Shown: positions 9,044-19,386, counted from the first letter of the stretch. The stretch: 64,000 bases of DNA from Bacteroidales bacterium (GCA_022865305.1 JALHSP010000026.1:124001-188000); one strand, 5' to 3'. Notes: generated from the letters alone by a model not told the origin. Numbers and translations are program-made.

Positions 9044-12000
9044 TCAGTCTTCAATGGCTGAATGATAATCCTGAAGCGAACGGACCGTATAATTACCATT
9101 TTGCCGGTCTTTGATCCCTTCTGTTGCAGAACGTGCAGCAGAGGTGGTAGTAATATAGGGTACCTTATACTTGATTGCATTTTTCCTTATATAGGAATCA
9201 TCATATTCACTGAGGCGGCCGGCCGGAGTATTTACTAAAAGGTCAATCTCTTTGTTTTTGATAGCGTCGACAATGTTTGGCCTGCCTTCATGTACCTTAA
9301 GGATCAGGTCAGCTTCGATACCGTGCTTTCCAAGAAACTGCCGTGTGCCTCCTGTAGATAATATTCTGAATCCCATATCCCTGAAATTTCTGGCTACGTC
9401 AATAATGCGATCCTTGTCACGGTCAGCAATAGTAATTAAAACCGTCCCTTTTATCGGCAATGGAGACTGTGTTGCTTCCTGCGATTTAAAGAATGCCATC
9501 CCATATGTATCGGCCATACCCAGCACTTCTCCGGTGGAGCGCATTTCAGGGCCGAGAAGCGGATCAATTGCCGGGAACATATTAAACGGGAATACAGCTT
9601 CTTTTACTCCGTAATGCTTTATAGTTCTCTTCTTCAGATTGAAATCAGAAAGCTTTTGTCCCAGCAGAATCTGCGTGGCAATCCTTGCCATGGAAATATT
9701 ACAGACTTTCGAAACCAGGGGAACTGTGCGTGAAGCCCGCGGATTGGCTTCAAGAATATAAACGACATCTTCATAAATGGCATATTGTATATTCAGCAGG
9801 CCGACAACCTTCAACTCCATTGCAATCCTCCGGGTATAATCATAAATTGTTTTTTTATGATCTTTCTGGATCACAACAGGTGGTATGACACAGGCTGAAT
9901 CACCCGAATGGATACCTGCATATTCAATATGCTGCATTACTGCCGGAACAAACGCATCAACACCATCAGATAATGCATCAGCTTCTGATTCTATGGCATC
10001 TTCCAGGAACTTATCAAGCAGCAGAGGTCTGTCGGGCGATACACCTACGGCTTTTGCAACATATTCTGCAAGCATATCTTCATCAAGAATGATCTTCATT
10101 GCCCTGCCTCCCAGCACATATGATGGCCTTATCATAAGAGGATAAGCGATTCTTTCGGCAATAGCAAGAGCCTGTTCAAGGTTGCTGGCCATGCCGGATT
10201 CAGGCTGTGGTATACCCAGTTTATCTATTACATGACGAAAACGGTCGCGGTCTTCTGCAAGGTCGATAGTCTCCGGAGTGGTGCCTAATATCTTTACTCC
10301 TGCCTCTGCGAGCTCCCTGGCCAGGTTCAAAGGTGTCTGTCCTCCGAACTGAACAATCACTCCTTCAGGTTTTTCCTTGTCATAAATGCTTAAAACATCT
10401 TCTGCAGTAAGAGGTTCGAAATAGAGCTTATCGGAAGTGTCATAGTCTGTTGATACTGTTTCGGGATTGCAGTTTACCATGATTGATTCATACCCGGCAT
10501 CGCGTATTGCGAAGGCAGCATGCACACAGCAATAATCAAATTCGATACCCTGACCGATCCTGTTAGGACCACCTCCCAGAACCATTATCTTCTTCCTGTT
10601 GCTTACTTTTACGTTATCAGGTGCATTATAGGTTGAAAAGTAATATGCGGCATTTTTAACCCCGCTGACCGGAACGGCCTCCCATGCTTCAGTTACACCC
10701 AGAGATATACGTCTTGCCCTTATCTCTTTTTCAGGTATCCCCAGTAATTTTGATAAATATTTGTCTGCGAATCCATCCTTCTTTGCCTGGATCAGGATTT
10801 CATCAGGAAGAGCACCTCCTTTGTATTTAATTATTTTTTCTTCCTCCCCGACAAGCTCTTTCATCTGTGAAATAAACCAGGGCTTGATATGAGTTTTCTT
10901 GTAAAGGTCCTCAATATCAGCGCCTTTTCGTAACGCTTCATACATGATGAACTGCCTTTCGCTTGAGGGATGTTTAAGGAGGTTCATCAGCTCATCGAGT
11001 GGCTTCTTATTGAAGTCTTTAGCGAATCCAAGTCCAAAACGTCCTATCTCAAGTGAGCGGATAGCTTTCTGAAGTGCCTCCTTATAGGTCTTCCCGATAC
11101 TCATTACTTCTCCGACAGCCAGCATCTGGGTACCAAGCTTATCTTCGAGACCCTCAAATTTTTCGAAAGCCCAGCGTGCAAATTTTACAACCACATAATC
11201 ACCTGAAGGTGTATATTTTTCGAGCGTACCTTCTCTCCAGTAGGGTATTTCATCCAATGTGATTCCAACGGCAAGAAGGGAAGAGATAAATGCAATAGGA
11301 AATCCGGTTGCTTTGGAAGCAAGTGCTGATGATCTTGAGGTACGAGGATTAATTTCGATAACCACAACTTTTCCGGTTTTTGGATCGTGGGCAAATTGAA
11401 TATTTGTACCACCAATAACTTCAATTGCTTCAACAATATCATAAGAGTATTTCTGAAGCCGTTTTTGTAAAGCAGGATCGATCGTTAACATCGGTGCCGT
11501 ACAAAAGGAGTCACCGGTATGGACACCCATTGCATCCACATTTTCAATAAAACAGACTGTGATCATCTGGTTTTTGGCATCCCTTACCACCTCCAGCTCC
11601 AGCTCTTCCCATCCCAGAACAGATTCCTCAATGAGAATCTGGTTTACGATACTTGCCGATAATCCTCTGCTGGCAACAGTACGCAGCTCTTCAACATTAT
11701 AAACAAGGCCGCCACCGGTACCTCCCATGGTATATGCAGGCCTGATAACAACCGGGTATCCCAGTTCATTAGTCACCTTTTCTGCATCTTCCACTGTATT
11801 AACTGCTTTACTCTGAGGCATTTCAATGCCAAGGCGGTTCATGGTTTCCTTAAATGCAACACGGTCTTCGCCTCTTTCAATGGCATCGACATTTACCCCG
11901 ATAACTTCAACATTGTATTCTGCAAGGATACCTTTTTTGGCCAGTAACGAAGAGAGATTCAGGCCGGTCTGTCCTCCCAGGTTCGGGAGAAGGGCATCGG

Positions 12001-12247
12001 GACGTTCCTTTTTGATTATTTCAGTAAGTGCATATTCGTTCAACGGCTCGATGTAGGTAACGTCGGCTATCCCCGGATCGGTCATTATTGTCGCCGGATT
12101 TGAATTGACCAGGATAATTTTATAACCCAGTGAACGCAATGCTTTGCAGGCCTGGGTACCTGAATAGTCAAATTCACAGGCTTGTCCGATGATGATTGGT
12201 CCTGAACCGATAATCAGCACCTTTTCAATATCTGACCGTTTTGGCAT
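9044..12247 (-). CDS. carB: Carbamoyl-phosphate synthase large subunit
   Basis: CarB joins bicarbonate, ammonia from the small subunit and two ATP to make carbamoyl phosphate for pyrimidine and arginine synthesis in the cytoplasm. The 1067-residue protein has the usual two homologous halves. The first opens with VLIIGSGPIIIGQACEFDYSG. The second opens near residue 550 with IMVLGGGPNRIGQGIEFDYCC. Each carries an ATP-grasp fold (NPRTSRSSALASKATGFP and NPRASRTVPLVSK). The C-terminal MGS-like regulatory domain starts near 935 (GTVLITIADRDKDRIIDVA). Length matches the family of about 1070. The small subunit gene carA is not adjacent in this window. Confidence 0.97.
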   Translation of the reverse strand: MPKRSDIEKVLIIGSGPIIIGQACEFDYSGTQACKALRSLGYKIILVNSNPATIMTDPGIADVTYIEPLNEYALTEIIKKERPDALLPNLGGQTGLNLSSLLAKKGILAEYNVEVIGVNVDAIERGEDRVAFKETMNRLGIEMPQSKAVNTVEDAEKVTNELGYPVVIRPAYTMGGTGGGLVYNVEELRTVASRGLSASIVNQILIEESVLGWEELELEVVRDAKNQMITVCFIENVDAMGVHTGDSFCTAPMLTIDPALQKRLQKYSYDIVEAIEVIGGTNIQFAHDPKTGKVVVIEINPRTSRSSALASKATGFPIAFISSLLAVGITLDEIPYWREGTLEKYTPSGDYVVVKFARWAFEKFEGLEDKLGTQMLAVGEVMSIGKTYKEALQKAIRSLEIGRFGLGFAKDFNKKPLDELMNLLKHPSSERQFIMYEALRKGADIEDLYKKTHIKPWFISQMKELVGEEEKIIKYKGGALPDEILIQAKKDGFADKYLSKLLGIPEKEIRARRISLGVTEAWEAVPVSGVKNAAYYFSTYNAPDNVKVSNRKKIMVLGGGPNRIGQGIEFDYCCVHAAFAIRDAGYESIMVNCNPETVSTDYDTSDKLYFEPLTAEDVLSIYDKEKPEGVIVQFGGQTPLNLARELAEAGVKILGTTPETIDLAEDRDRFRHVIDKLGIPQPESGMASNLEQALAIAERIAYPLMIRPSYVLGGRAMKIILDEDMLAEYVAKAVGVSPDRPLLLDKFLEDAIESEADALSDGVDAFVPAVMQHIEYAGIHSGDSACVIPPVVIQKDHKKTIYDYTRRIAMELKVVGLLNIQYAIYEDVVYILEANPRASRTVPLVSKVCNISMARIATQILLGQKLSDFNLKKRTIKHYGVKEAVFPFNMFPAIDPLLGPEMRSTGEVLGMADTYGMAFFKSQEATQSPLPIKGTVLITIADRDKDRIIDVARNFRDMGFRILSTGGTRQFLGKHGIEADLILKVHEGRPNIVDAIKNKEIDLLVNTPAGRLSEYDDSYIRKNAIKYKVPYITTTSAARSATEGIKDRQNGNYTVRSLQDYHSAIED

Positions 12248-12549
12248 AATATTCTTTGTGATTTACCAAGTAAAAATATTCTGTAAAGAAAAGCGTCGCA
12301 ATTTAAAAAATCAAATTGATAAGCAGAAAAATCAGACATTATAAATTAAACAATTTGAATATTAAATTGTTACTGATAATAAGTCTGATTATTTATTTCA
12401 AGATGTTGATAATTAGGACTTTTTAAGTTAATAATTAAATATTGTTTTATTACAGGTCATGGAGTGATTTGGTTTAATTTGCATTATACTTTTATGGCAT
12501 TGCCCATGCAGGATAATACCTGCCCATGAATCCGGAATTATTTTAAGAA

Positions 12550-12678
12550 ATGAAAAAGGTATTTTTATACTATGCATCCCGTGTCGGTCCTTATAACTTT
12601 GAAAAAATAGCTAAAAACTGGAATGGATCGGGAGTTAAGACCCTTGATTACTGGAAAAGAGTTAAGAAACATTTGTAA
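12550..12678 (+). CDS. Small ORF of 42 codons, possibly a gene remnant
   Basis: An ATG-initiated frame gives a 42-residue basic peptide starting MKKVFLYYASRVG and ending WKRVKKHL. I do not recognise it. It lies between carB and an isomerase-like gene and is followed at once by a repeat hairpin. It could be a remnant of a longer gene cut by the repeat or a chance frame. Confidence 0.2.
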   Translation: MKKVFLYYASRVGPYNFEKIAKNWNGSGVKTLDYWKRVKKHL

Positions 12679-12700
12679 GACGGCCTCGCACCGCTGGCGC

Positions 12701-12739
12701 GGATTTGTAATCCGTGCCTCCGCTCGGTTGTAATCCGTG
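12701..12739. repeat. TTGTAATCCGTG hairpin repeat
   Basis: Positions 12701-12713 form the hairpin GGATT-TGT-AATCC, and the TGTAATCCGTG part recurs at about 12729-12739. It is GC-richer than the surroundings and similar in core to the hairpin at 9012. Confidence 0.5.
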
Positions 12740-12776
12740 TTTTCCATAAAGTTTATACCCGTTGCATTATTTTTAT

Positions 12777-12808
12777 TTTGCAATCTTAACCGGACTTTTA
12801 TAACTTTA
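12777..12808 (+). promoter_or_regulatory. Bacteroidota-type promoter of the isomerase-like gene
   Basis: TTTG (12777-12780) is followed after exactly 20 nt by TAACTTTA (12801-12808). This is close to the TTTG-N19-21-TAnnTTTG consensus known for the primary sigma factor of Bacteroides. The gene starts 52 nt downstream. Confidence 0.65.
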
Positions 12809-12860
12809 AAAGGATAAAACCAGGCAAATAATTTCAGAGTCGCAATTAATAATTTAACTG

Positions 12861-13769
12861 ATGAAAACTACCAGAAGAACATTTATTAAAACAGGTGCAT
12901 TGGCGTTGGCAGGTACTGCTTTCCTTGGCAGAACGGCTTTTGCTGCAAAAAAGCAGAAAGGTATAATTGGCCTGCAGTTATATTCTATCCGGGACGATAT
13001 GTCTAAAGATCCTCTTGGATCGTTGAAACAGGTAGCTCAGATGGGATACCAGTACGTTGAGCATGCCAGTTACAATAACCGTAAATTTTATGGTTATACT
13101 GCTCCGGAATTCAAAAAAGTGCTCGACGATCTGGGCCTGAAGATGATCAGTGGTCATACTGTTATGGGCAGACAACACTGGGACGAGACCAAGAAGGATT
13201 TTTCAGACAGCTGGAAATATACGGTGGACGATGCGGGCACTCTCGGGCAAAAGTATGTGGTCAGCCCTTCAATGGACGGGGGCATGAGAAAAACATACGA
13301 CGATTTTAAACGATACATGGATATTTATAACAAATGCGGGGAGCTTTGCAAAAAACAGGGAATGAAATTTGGTTATCATAACCATGATTTTGAGTTCAGC
13401 GAGAAATTAAATAACGAAAAGTTATTTGATATAATGATGAAAAGCATTGATCCCAACCTTGTAGTAATACAGCTTGATATCGGTAATCTTTATAACGGAG
13501 GAGCAGTGGCTCTTGATGTTGTAAAACAATACCCTGACAGATTTGAGAATATTCATGTGAAGGATGAAATAAAGGCCGCAGAAGATAAGGAACAATACGA
13601 AAGTTGTATAATAGGAGAAGGGATAGTGGATGCAAAAAAGGTTATAAAGCTGGCAAAAAAAATAGGAGGTACAAAAGTTTATATTATTGAACAGGAGGCG
13701 TACCAGGGAAAGACACCAATGGAATGCGTAAAATCAGATCTGGAGATAATGAAGCAGTGGGGATATTAG
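12861..13769 (+). CDS. Tat-exported sugar phosphate isomerase/epimerase (xylose isomerase-like barrel)
   Basis: The 302-residue protein starts with a twin-arginine signal (TTRRTFIKTGALALAG, cleavage near FAAKK), so it is folded and then exported. The mature part is an AP-endonuclease-2/xylose-isomerase-like TIM barrel. Typical segments are GLQLYSIRDDM, the metal-ligand region YHNHDFEF, QLDIGN and a C-terminal YIIEQEAY. Such secreted isomerase-like proteins accompany sugar or inositol use in Bacteroidota; the substrate is unknown. It has its own promoter (12777) and terminator (13801), so it is probably monocistronic. Confidence 0.85.
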   Translation: MKTTRRTFIKTGALALAGTAFLGRTAFAAKKQKGIIGLQLYSIRDDMSKDPLGSLKQVAQMGYQYVEHASYNNRKFYGYTAPEFKKVLDDLGLKMISGHTVMGRQHWDETKKDFSDSWKYTVDDAGTLGQKYVVSPSMDGGMRKTYDDFKRYMDIYNKCGELCKKQGMKFGYHNHDFEFSEKLNNEKLFDIMMKSIDPNLVVIQLDIGNLYNGGAVALDVVKQYPDRFENIHVKDEIKAAEDKEQYESCIIGEGIVDAKKVIKLAKKIGGTKVYIIEQEAYQGKTPMECVKSDLEIMKQWGY

Positions 13770-13800
13770 TTTTTAAAGTACAAACCTTTAAACGGATGAA

Positions 13801-13826
13801 AACCGGCATATCAGGCCGGTTTTTTT
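13801..13826 (+). terminator. Rho-independent terminator of the isomerase-like gene
   Basis: AACCGGC and GCCGGTT form a 7-bp stem around a 7-nt loop and are followed by a run of T. It starts 32 nt after the stop codon. Confidence 0.85.
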
Positions 13827-13881
13827 TAGATGAAATAAATTTGACCTGAGTCATTCCTCTGCATTTAATGCAATTATAATT

Positions 13882-13917
13882 ATCAACGTATTAAAAAACG
13901 TTTTTTAATACGTTGAT
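13882..13917. repeat. 36-bp perfect palindrome downstream of TIR gene 1
   Basis: The 36 bases from 13882 to 13917 read the same on both strands, with arms starting ATCAACGTATTAAAAAACG. It lies 76 nt beyond the stop codon of the first TIR gene. A similar, shorter palindrome follows the second TIR gene (16582-16603), and a half motif TAATACGTTG lies at 20653. It may be a shared terminator or a protein-binding site. Confidence 0.8.
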
Positions 13918-13993
13918 GTTTCCCATCAGGTTTTCTGCCCCGGCAGGCTGGGAAAAGGACTCAATCAGTGATGAGGCTTACCAGATGGAAATT

Positions 13994-16411
13994 CTACCTG
14001 AAAAACTTTTCCAATAAATTCCGGAACCGGACATCATACTGTAATATCTGCCAATCAGGATTCATTTTTAACCATAACAGGTAACGATATCCGTTATCAA
14101 GCGCTTTTTCCAGTTCATCCAGAGCTTCAGGGATTCTTCCCTGTAAGCAGAGTACTTCCGCAAACCGTTCATGAAGTGTTGAGTCCATAGCAATTGCTTT
14201 CAGAAGCATCTGATTTGAGGATTCAACATCACCTAACCTTGCTGTTACTGCACCTGTTGAAATATATGTTTCGGCAGCATCCGGCCTTTTTTTTGTCCAT
14301 TCTTCTGTTACAATTTTTTTATAAATGGAAAAATATTTGTTGGACTCCTTCTGATTTCCCATAGATTGATAATTTACACCAAGATCATAATATACTGCAT
14401 CCTGATTCTTGTCAATTTCCGGAATTTTTTCCAGTATCCGGATTGCTTCGCTATAATGTCCCTGTAAACGATATGTATGGGCCAGATTAAATAAATTCAA
14501 AATAAAATAGGGATCAATCTCCCGGGCTCTCCGGAATGCCGCTTCAGCTTTTACAACGCTATCAATGCACATATAACCTGAACCCAGATAAAAATATCCC
14601 CATGCATTTTGAGGATTATCGGAGATCAGTTTATCAGCCCACACAAAAACGGAATCAGCTTTACCCTGTTTTTCAAGATAAATCCATAATATCCCTCCAT
14701 AAGCAACAACAATATGCGGATTAATTTTCACAGTCGTTTTATACTCTTTCAAAGATTCCTCAAATTTCTCTGACCTTTCATAAATGACTCCTAAATTATT
14801 ATGGTAAACCGGATCGTCAGGGTATAACTCTGACAGTCTTTTGAAGTATTCAATGCTTTTTGGTATAGCATTATCAACATACAGTGCATGAATAGCAAGT
14901 ATGTTGAGTCTCTCTCTGTCCGTAAGTTTATCGACGGATTTAACGGCCTGATTCAGTAATTCACGTCCTCTTTCAGGTTCAAAACTCTCGATATTAATAC
15001 TCCCAAGTGCTGTTTTTGCTGCTGTAAAACCTGAATCAATCTGTAAAGCAATTTCATAATATTGTTTTGCACCGGCATAATCCCGGCTGGCGTGACGTTC
15101 ACAACCCAAAGTATATTGTTTTAACGCCTCTAATGATGATGTAGTTGCTGTCGCCAATGGCTTGTCCTGTTTTGCAATGTTATATCTTGATTCACCAAGC
15201 TCCTGCCGGATTTTTTTGCATAATTTGTCCATCCCGGACAGAATATCATTTTGTGTTTCAGCGTATAAAATTTCTGATCTCAGAAGGTTGCCGGATTTTG
15301 TTTCCAGGATTTTTGCAGCAATGGCATACCTGTTTCCGACTTCACTGATACTTGGCACAATGTACAGGTTAATCCCTTCCCTTTCTGCCATTTCTCTTCC
15401 TGTTTTTTCATCAACAAATGTCCGGTCTTTAATTTCCATCCTTGCCAGTGCCTCAAGCATTCTCGATCTCGGAAAGACATTAATATATCTTGACTGACTC
15501 GTACTGATAGAGAATGCCGTATAAAGCGATTTATCAAAAACAGGATTTTCAGTAAGGTTCTCAAAATCTGTTATAATAACCCAATCGCGTTTGGAGAAAG
15601 GCAACGAACTTCCGCTTGAAAAAAGAAAGATGGCAACAACCGCCAGAATAACAACAACCGAAGAAGACAGAGAATATATCCATTTCTTCTTTTTAGCCTT
15701 GATTGCTTTTTCCCCGGAAGGCCGGAGGGCAGTTGCTTTTGTAAGCAAGGGAGAGCCATCAGCTAATGTACTTCTTTCATCTTTTGCTTCTTCTGCCTGT
15801 GTGATCTGTATTCTTTGCAAACCAGAAATAATTTCACTTATGGCATTAGCAACTTTATTTATCTGATCACGATAGATTGTGCGATTCAGGTTATCCTGAG
15901 GATTTTCTTCTTTTAATCTTAGTGGTCTGTTTACTCCTGAAGATCTATAGATAAACTCAATACCACGAAGCACACCGCCAAGTTCTGTTTCACATAATTT
16001 AATATCAGTATTATCTAAATCATAAATTCGGATCGGCAGCACCCTGTTAGCTACATTACCGTTTGGCAACCTTACCTTCAACCCGAACTGATCATGAGAG
16101 GCTTCTTCAATAAATGCTTTAAACTCATGTTCCCAGGCAAACGATTTTGGATCGCAGTATGTGCGTGAGATGATCGGGATAAAGACCAGGCATTTTAGCT
16201 TCTCTTTAAGCGAAGCATTGACATCGTGCGTGTCCAAAAGTCCGTCATGAGGGTTCACATCAAAATAAACACTGATCTCTTCCTTAAAGGTCGATTCGAG
16301 TTCAGTTTTTAGTACCTCAACAAACTCACTGACCCACCTATCGCCTTTGTTGTCTTTCTGGCGGTAGCTGATGAATATGTCGTATTCGTAACCGGGGACG
16401 AGGCTTGCCAT
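13994..16411 (-). CDS. TIR - transmembrane - TolB-like - TPR protein (paralogue 1)
   Basis: I start at 16411 (MASLVPGYEYDIFISYRQKD) because the other paralogues begin at this point. An in-frame ATG 51 nt upstream is possible. The 805-residue product has a TIR domain (about 8-165; box 1 YDIFISYR, later SFAWEHEF at 90-97 with Glu96 at or near the catalytic Glu position of TIR NADases), one membrane helix (about 244-266), a TolB/FlgO-like domain (about 275-420, RDWVIITDFENLTENPVFDKSLY) and TPR repeats to the end. The TTSSLEALKQYTLG linker is the one seen in TPR-bearing bacterial Ser/Thr kinases, so the TIR domain sits where a kinase domain usually is. The topology suggests TIR inside and TPR in the periplasm. 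Whether it makes or cleaves NAD-derived signals is unknown. Confidence 0.85.
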   Translation of the reverse strand: MASLVPGYEYDIFISYRQKDNKGDRWVSEFVEVLKTELESTFKEEISVYFDVNPHDGLLDTHDVNASLKEKLKCLVFIPIISRTYCDPKSFAWEHEFKAFIEEASHDQFGLKVRLPNGNVANRVLPIRIYDLDNTDIKLCETELGGVLRGIEFIYRSSGVNRPLRLKEENPQDNLNRTIYRDQINKVANAISEIISGLQRIQITQAEEAKDERSTLADGSPLLTKATALRPSGEKAIKAKKKKWIYSLSSSVVVILAVVAIFLFSSGSSLPFSKRDWVIITDFENLTENPVFDKSLYTAFSISTSQSRYINVFPRSRMLEALARMEIKDRTFVDEKTGREMAEREGINLYIVPSISEVGNRYAIAAKILETKSGNLLRSEILYAETQNDILSGMDKLCKKIRQELGESRYNIAKQDKPLATATTSSLEALKQYTLGCERHASRDYAGAKQYYEIALQIDSGFTAAKTALGSINIESFEPERGRELLNQAVKSVDKLTDRERLNILAIHALYVDNAIPKSIEYFKRLSELYPDDPVYHNNLGVIYERSEKFEESLKEYKTTVKINPHIVVAYGGILWIYLEKQGKADSVFVWADKLISDNPQNAWGYFYLGSGYMCIDSVVKAEAAFRRAREIDPYFILNLFNLAHTYRLQGHYSEAIRILEKIPEIDKNQDAVYYDLGVNYQSMGNQKESNKYFSIYKKIVTEEWTKKRPDAAETYISTGAVTARLGDVESSNQMLLKAIAMDSTLHERFAEVLCLQGRIPEALDELEKALDNGYRYLLWLKMNPDWQILQYDVRFRNLLEKFFR

Positions 16412-16581
16412 GTTTTGGTTGTTCAGAGTGATAAAGTTAGGAAAGTATTTGATACACGGCAAATAAATATAACAGACAGCTGGAGGTTCAAGATTTTTTC
16501 AAATGCTCATGGCTACTGACAGACCTGTAACAAATGCTGATGGTAATATTTATACAATGGTAGCTGGGGGTAATTTATATT

Positions 16582-16603
16582 TCAACGTATTATAATATGT
16601 TGA
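16582..16603. repeat. Imperfect palindrome downstream of TIR gene 2
   Basis: TCAACGTATTATAATATGTTGA is nearly self-complementary with one mismatched pair. It lies 29 nt beyond the stop codon of the second TIR gene. It shares the TCAACGTATTA arm with the palindrome at 13882. Confidence 0.6.
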
Positions 16604-16632
16604 TAATATTCTGGCAGGTTGCTCCTCAACCA

Positions 16633-19047
16633 TCACACCTCGTTCAGCCATTTTCTTAATATTTCCTGCTTATAAGTACTTATCTTAAAATATTTTTCCA
16701 GTAATTCCCGGAAACGAATATCGTACTGTAAAACCTGTAAATCAGGGCTGAGCTTTAGCCAGCATAAATCACTGTAACCATTATCCAGAGCTTGTTCCAG
16801 ATAATTAAGAGCTTCAGGTATTTTTCCCTGTAAACAAAGGATTTCAGCAAAACGATTATTTAATGAAGAATCAATTTCAATTGCTTTCTGAAGCATTTGG
16901 TTTGAATAATCCATTTCATCTAATCTGGCTGAAACTAATGCTAATAAATTATATATTTCAGCATTATCCGGCCATCTCTTTATCCATACTTCTGTATAAA
17001 TTTTCTTTAACCTGGAATAATAATTAAGAGCCTCCTTCTGGTTTCCCATGGACTGATAATTTATACCAAGATGATAATATACTCTGGTAATTTCAGACTG
17101 GTCTAATTCCTTAATTTTTTCAAGTATCCGGATTGCTTCGGTGTAACGCTTCTGTATACGATATGTATGGACGAGGTTGTATGAATTCATATGAAAATAA
17201 GTATTAATCTCCCAGGCTCTTTCGAATTCTGCCCCAGCTTTTGCAATACTATCAAGGCATGTATAAGCAACCCCCAGATAAAAATATCCCCAGGCATTTT
17301 GAGGATGATCAGAGATCAGTTTATGAGCCCATACTAAAGCGGAATCAATTCTTCTCAGGTTTGCAAAATAATTATATAATATCGTTACATAAGTGAGAGC
17401 CATTCTTGGATCAATCCTCACAGCAATTTTATACTCTTCCACAGCCTCCTTAAATTGATTTGACTTCTGATAATTTACTCCCATGTTGTTGTGGTAGATC
17501 GGATCGTCAGGGTATAACTCTATCAGTTTTTTAGTAAACTTAATGCTTTTGGGAAGATCATTTTCAGCATTCAGTGCATGAATTGAAAGTATTACGAGTC
17601 TCTCTCTGTTTGTAAGTTTATCGACGGATTTAACTGCCTGATTCAGTAATTTACATCCCTCTACAGGATTATTAAAACTCTCAATAAGAAGGCTGCCCAG
17701 AGATGCCTGTGCTGCTGTAAAACCTGAATCAATGCCTAATGCAATTTCGTAATATTCTTTTGCACCGGTAAAATCTTGCCTGATATGATGCTCACAACCT
17801 GTTGTATATTGTTTCAGTGCCTCCAAAGATGATGTAGTTACCTCGACCAGTTTTCTGTTCTGACCTGCAATCTCAAATCTTGATTCACCAAGGTGCCGCC
17901 GTATTTTTTTGCTAAGCTGGTCCAATGCTGTCAGAATCTCATCCGGGGTTTCAGCATATAAAATTTCTGATCTTAAAAGGTTTCCGGTTTTAGTTTCCAG
18001 GATTTTCGCAGTAATAACATACCTGTTACTAACTTCACTGATACTGGGTGAGATACAAATATTGAATCCTTCCCTTAATGCCATTTCTCTCCCTGTTTTT
18101 TCATCAACAAATTCCTGATTTTTAATTTCCATCAGTGCCAGTGATTCAACCATTCTCGATCTTGAATAGATATTAATGTATCTCGATTGGCTGAGACTGA
18201 GTGAGAATGCTGTATAAAGCGATTTATCAAAAACAGGATCTTGAGTAAGATTTTCAAAATCTGTTATTACAATCCAGTCGCGTTTTGAGAAAGGCAATGT
18301 ACTTCCGCTTGAAAAAACAAAGAGGGCAATTACAACCATAATAATAACAACCGAAGAAGACATGGAATATATCCATCTTTTCTTTTTAGCCTGAATTGCT
18401 TTAACTGTTTGTTGTTCATCTGATACTTTTTCTTCGGAAACCTGTAAAGCAGTCTGCAGACCAGAAATAATCTCTTTTATAGCATTAGCAACTTTGTTTA
18501 TCTGGATTCTGTATTTGGTACCATTTATATTCTTCTTTTCATCATCTTCATAGGTAAGTGGTTTGTTGACTCCAGGCTCTTTGTAAATGAACCCGATACC
18601 GCGAAGTACACCTCCAAGCAGAGACTCGCACAATTTAATATCTGTACTATCCAGATCATGAATACGAACAGGCAATACCCTGTTCGCAACATTCCCGTTT
18701 GGTAATTTAACCTTTAATCCAAACTGATCCTGTGACGCCATCTCAACAAAAGCCTTAAACTCATGTTCCCATGCAAATGACTTTGGATCACAATATGTAC
18801 GGGAGATGATCGGAATAAAGACCAGACATTTTAGCTTCTCTTTAAGTGAGGCATCCACATCGTGTGTTTCTAATAAGCCATCATGTGGATTAATGTCAAA
18901 ATACACACTGATCTCTTCCTTGAATGTGGCTTCAAGCTCCCTTGTAAGGTTATCTACAAATTTTGTGACCCAGCCATCATACTTATTGTCTTTCTGGCGG
19001 TAGCTGATAAAGATGTCGTAATTAAAACCTTCGATTATACTAGACAT
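16633..19047 (-). CDS. TIR - transmembrane - TolB-like - TPR protein (paralogue 2)
   Basis: The start is set at 19047 (MSSIIEGFNYDIFISYRQ) by alignment with its paralogues; an upstream ATG would add 12 residues. The 804-residue protein has the same order as paralogue 1: TIR domain with SFAWEHEF, membrane helix (WIYSMSSSVVIIMVVIALFVF), TolB/FlgO-like domain (RDWIVITDFENLTQDPVFDKSLY), a TTSSLEALKQYT linker and about ten TPR-like helices pairs. It is by eye the closest relative of paralogue 1, in keeping with a recent tandem duplication. The lipoprotein gene at 19387 is divergent from it. No promoter was recognised in the 339-nt gap. Confidence 0.85.
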   Translation of the reverse strand: MSSIIEGFNYDIFISYRQKDNKYDGWVTKFVDNLTRELEATFKEEISVYFDINPHDGLLETHDVDASLKEKLKCLVFIPIISRTYCDPKSFAWEHEFKAFVEMASQDQFGLKVKLPNGNVANRVLPVRIHDLDSTDIKLCESLLGGVLRGIGFIYKEPGVNKPLTYEDDEKKNINGTKYRIQINKVANAIKEIISGLQTALQVSEEKVSDEQQTVKAIQAKKKRWIYSMSSSVVIIMVVIALFVFSSGSTLPFSKRDWIVITDFENLTQDPVFDKSLYTAFSLSLSQSRYINIYSRSRMVESLALMEIKNQEFVDEKTGREMALREGFNICISPSISEVSNRYVITAKILETKTGNLLRSEILYAETPDEILTALDQLSKKIRRHLGESRFEIAGQNRKLVEVTTSSLEALKQYTTGCEHHIRQDFTGAKEYYEIALGIDSGFTAAQASLGSLLIESFNNPVEGCKLLNQAVKSVDKLTNRERLVILSIHALNAENDLPKSIKFTKKLIELYPDDPIYHNNMGVNYQKSNQFKEAVEEYKIAVRIDPRMALTYVTILYNYFANLRRIDSALVWAHKLISDHPQNAWGYFYLGVAYTCLDSIAKAGAEFERAWEINTYFHMNSYNLVHTYRIQKRYTEAIRILEKIKELDQSEITRVYYHLGINYQSMGNQKEALNYYSRLKKIYTEVWIKRWPDNAEIYNLLALVSARLDEMDYSNQMLQKAIEIDSSLNNRFAEILCLQGKIPEALNYLEQALDNGYSDLCWLKLSPDLQVLQYDIRFRELLEKYFKISTYKQEILRKWLNEV

Positions 19048-19386
19048 TAGAGGTCTATTTATTTCATTATCAAATTTAAACAAAGTCAGAATAAATACAA
19101 AAATTTATTTGCCAATTTGGCGTTCCCGAAGCAGGCTAGGTCAAAATTGGAGTATAATCTTTAATAAGGATCTGGTTAAATCTAACCATGCTAATACCAT
19201 TCACCAGAACTCTCTACTGAGGGAATTTGGGTGAGTGGACAAAAATAAATTTGATTTATATAGTAATTGTATCGTAACTTTATATAATCCAATTGATAAG
19301 AAACATTTTAGCTTTTGTGCAATTTACGATTCAACAAACAGTCCGGAAATAATTACCAGTACACTAACCACAAATAAATATATTTT

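Larger units (their letters stand above)
12248..12860. other. 613-nt intergenic region with hairpin repeat and promoter
   Basis: This stretch holds no clear full gene. It contains an AT-rich segment, a possible 42-codon ORF (12550-12678), a GGATT-tgt-AATCC hairpin with a second copy of the TTGTAATCCGTG motif (12701-12739), and a consensus-like promoter (12777-12808) for the isomerase-like gene. Confidence 0.6.

Noticed and set aside
12565-12783. Minus-strand 72-codon frame across the hairpin repeat
   Set aside because: It crosses the repeat and the promoter and has no protein-like pattern.
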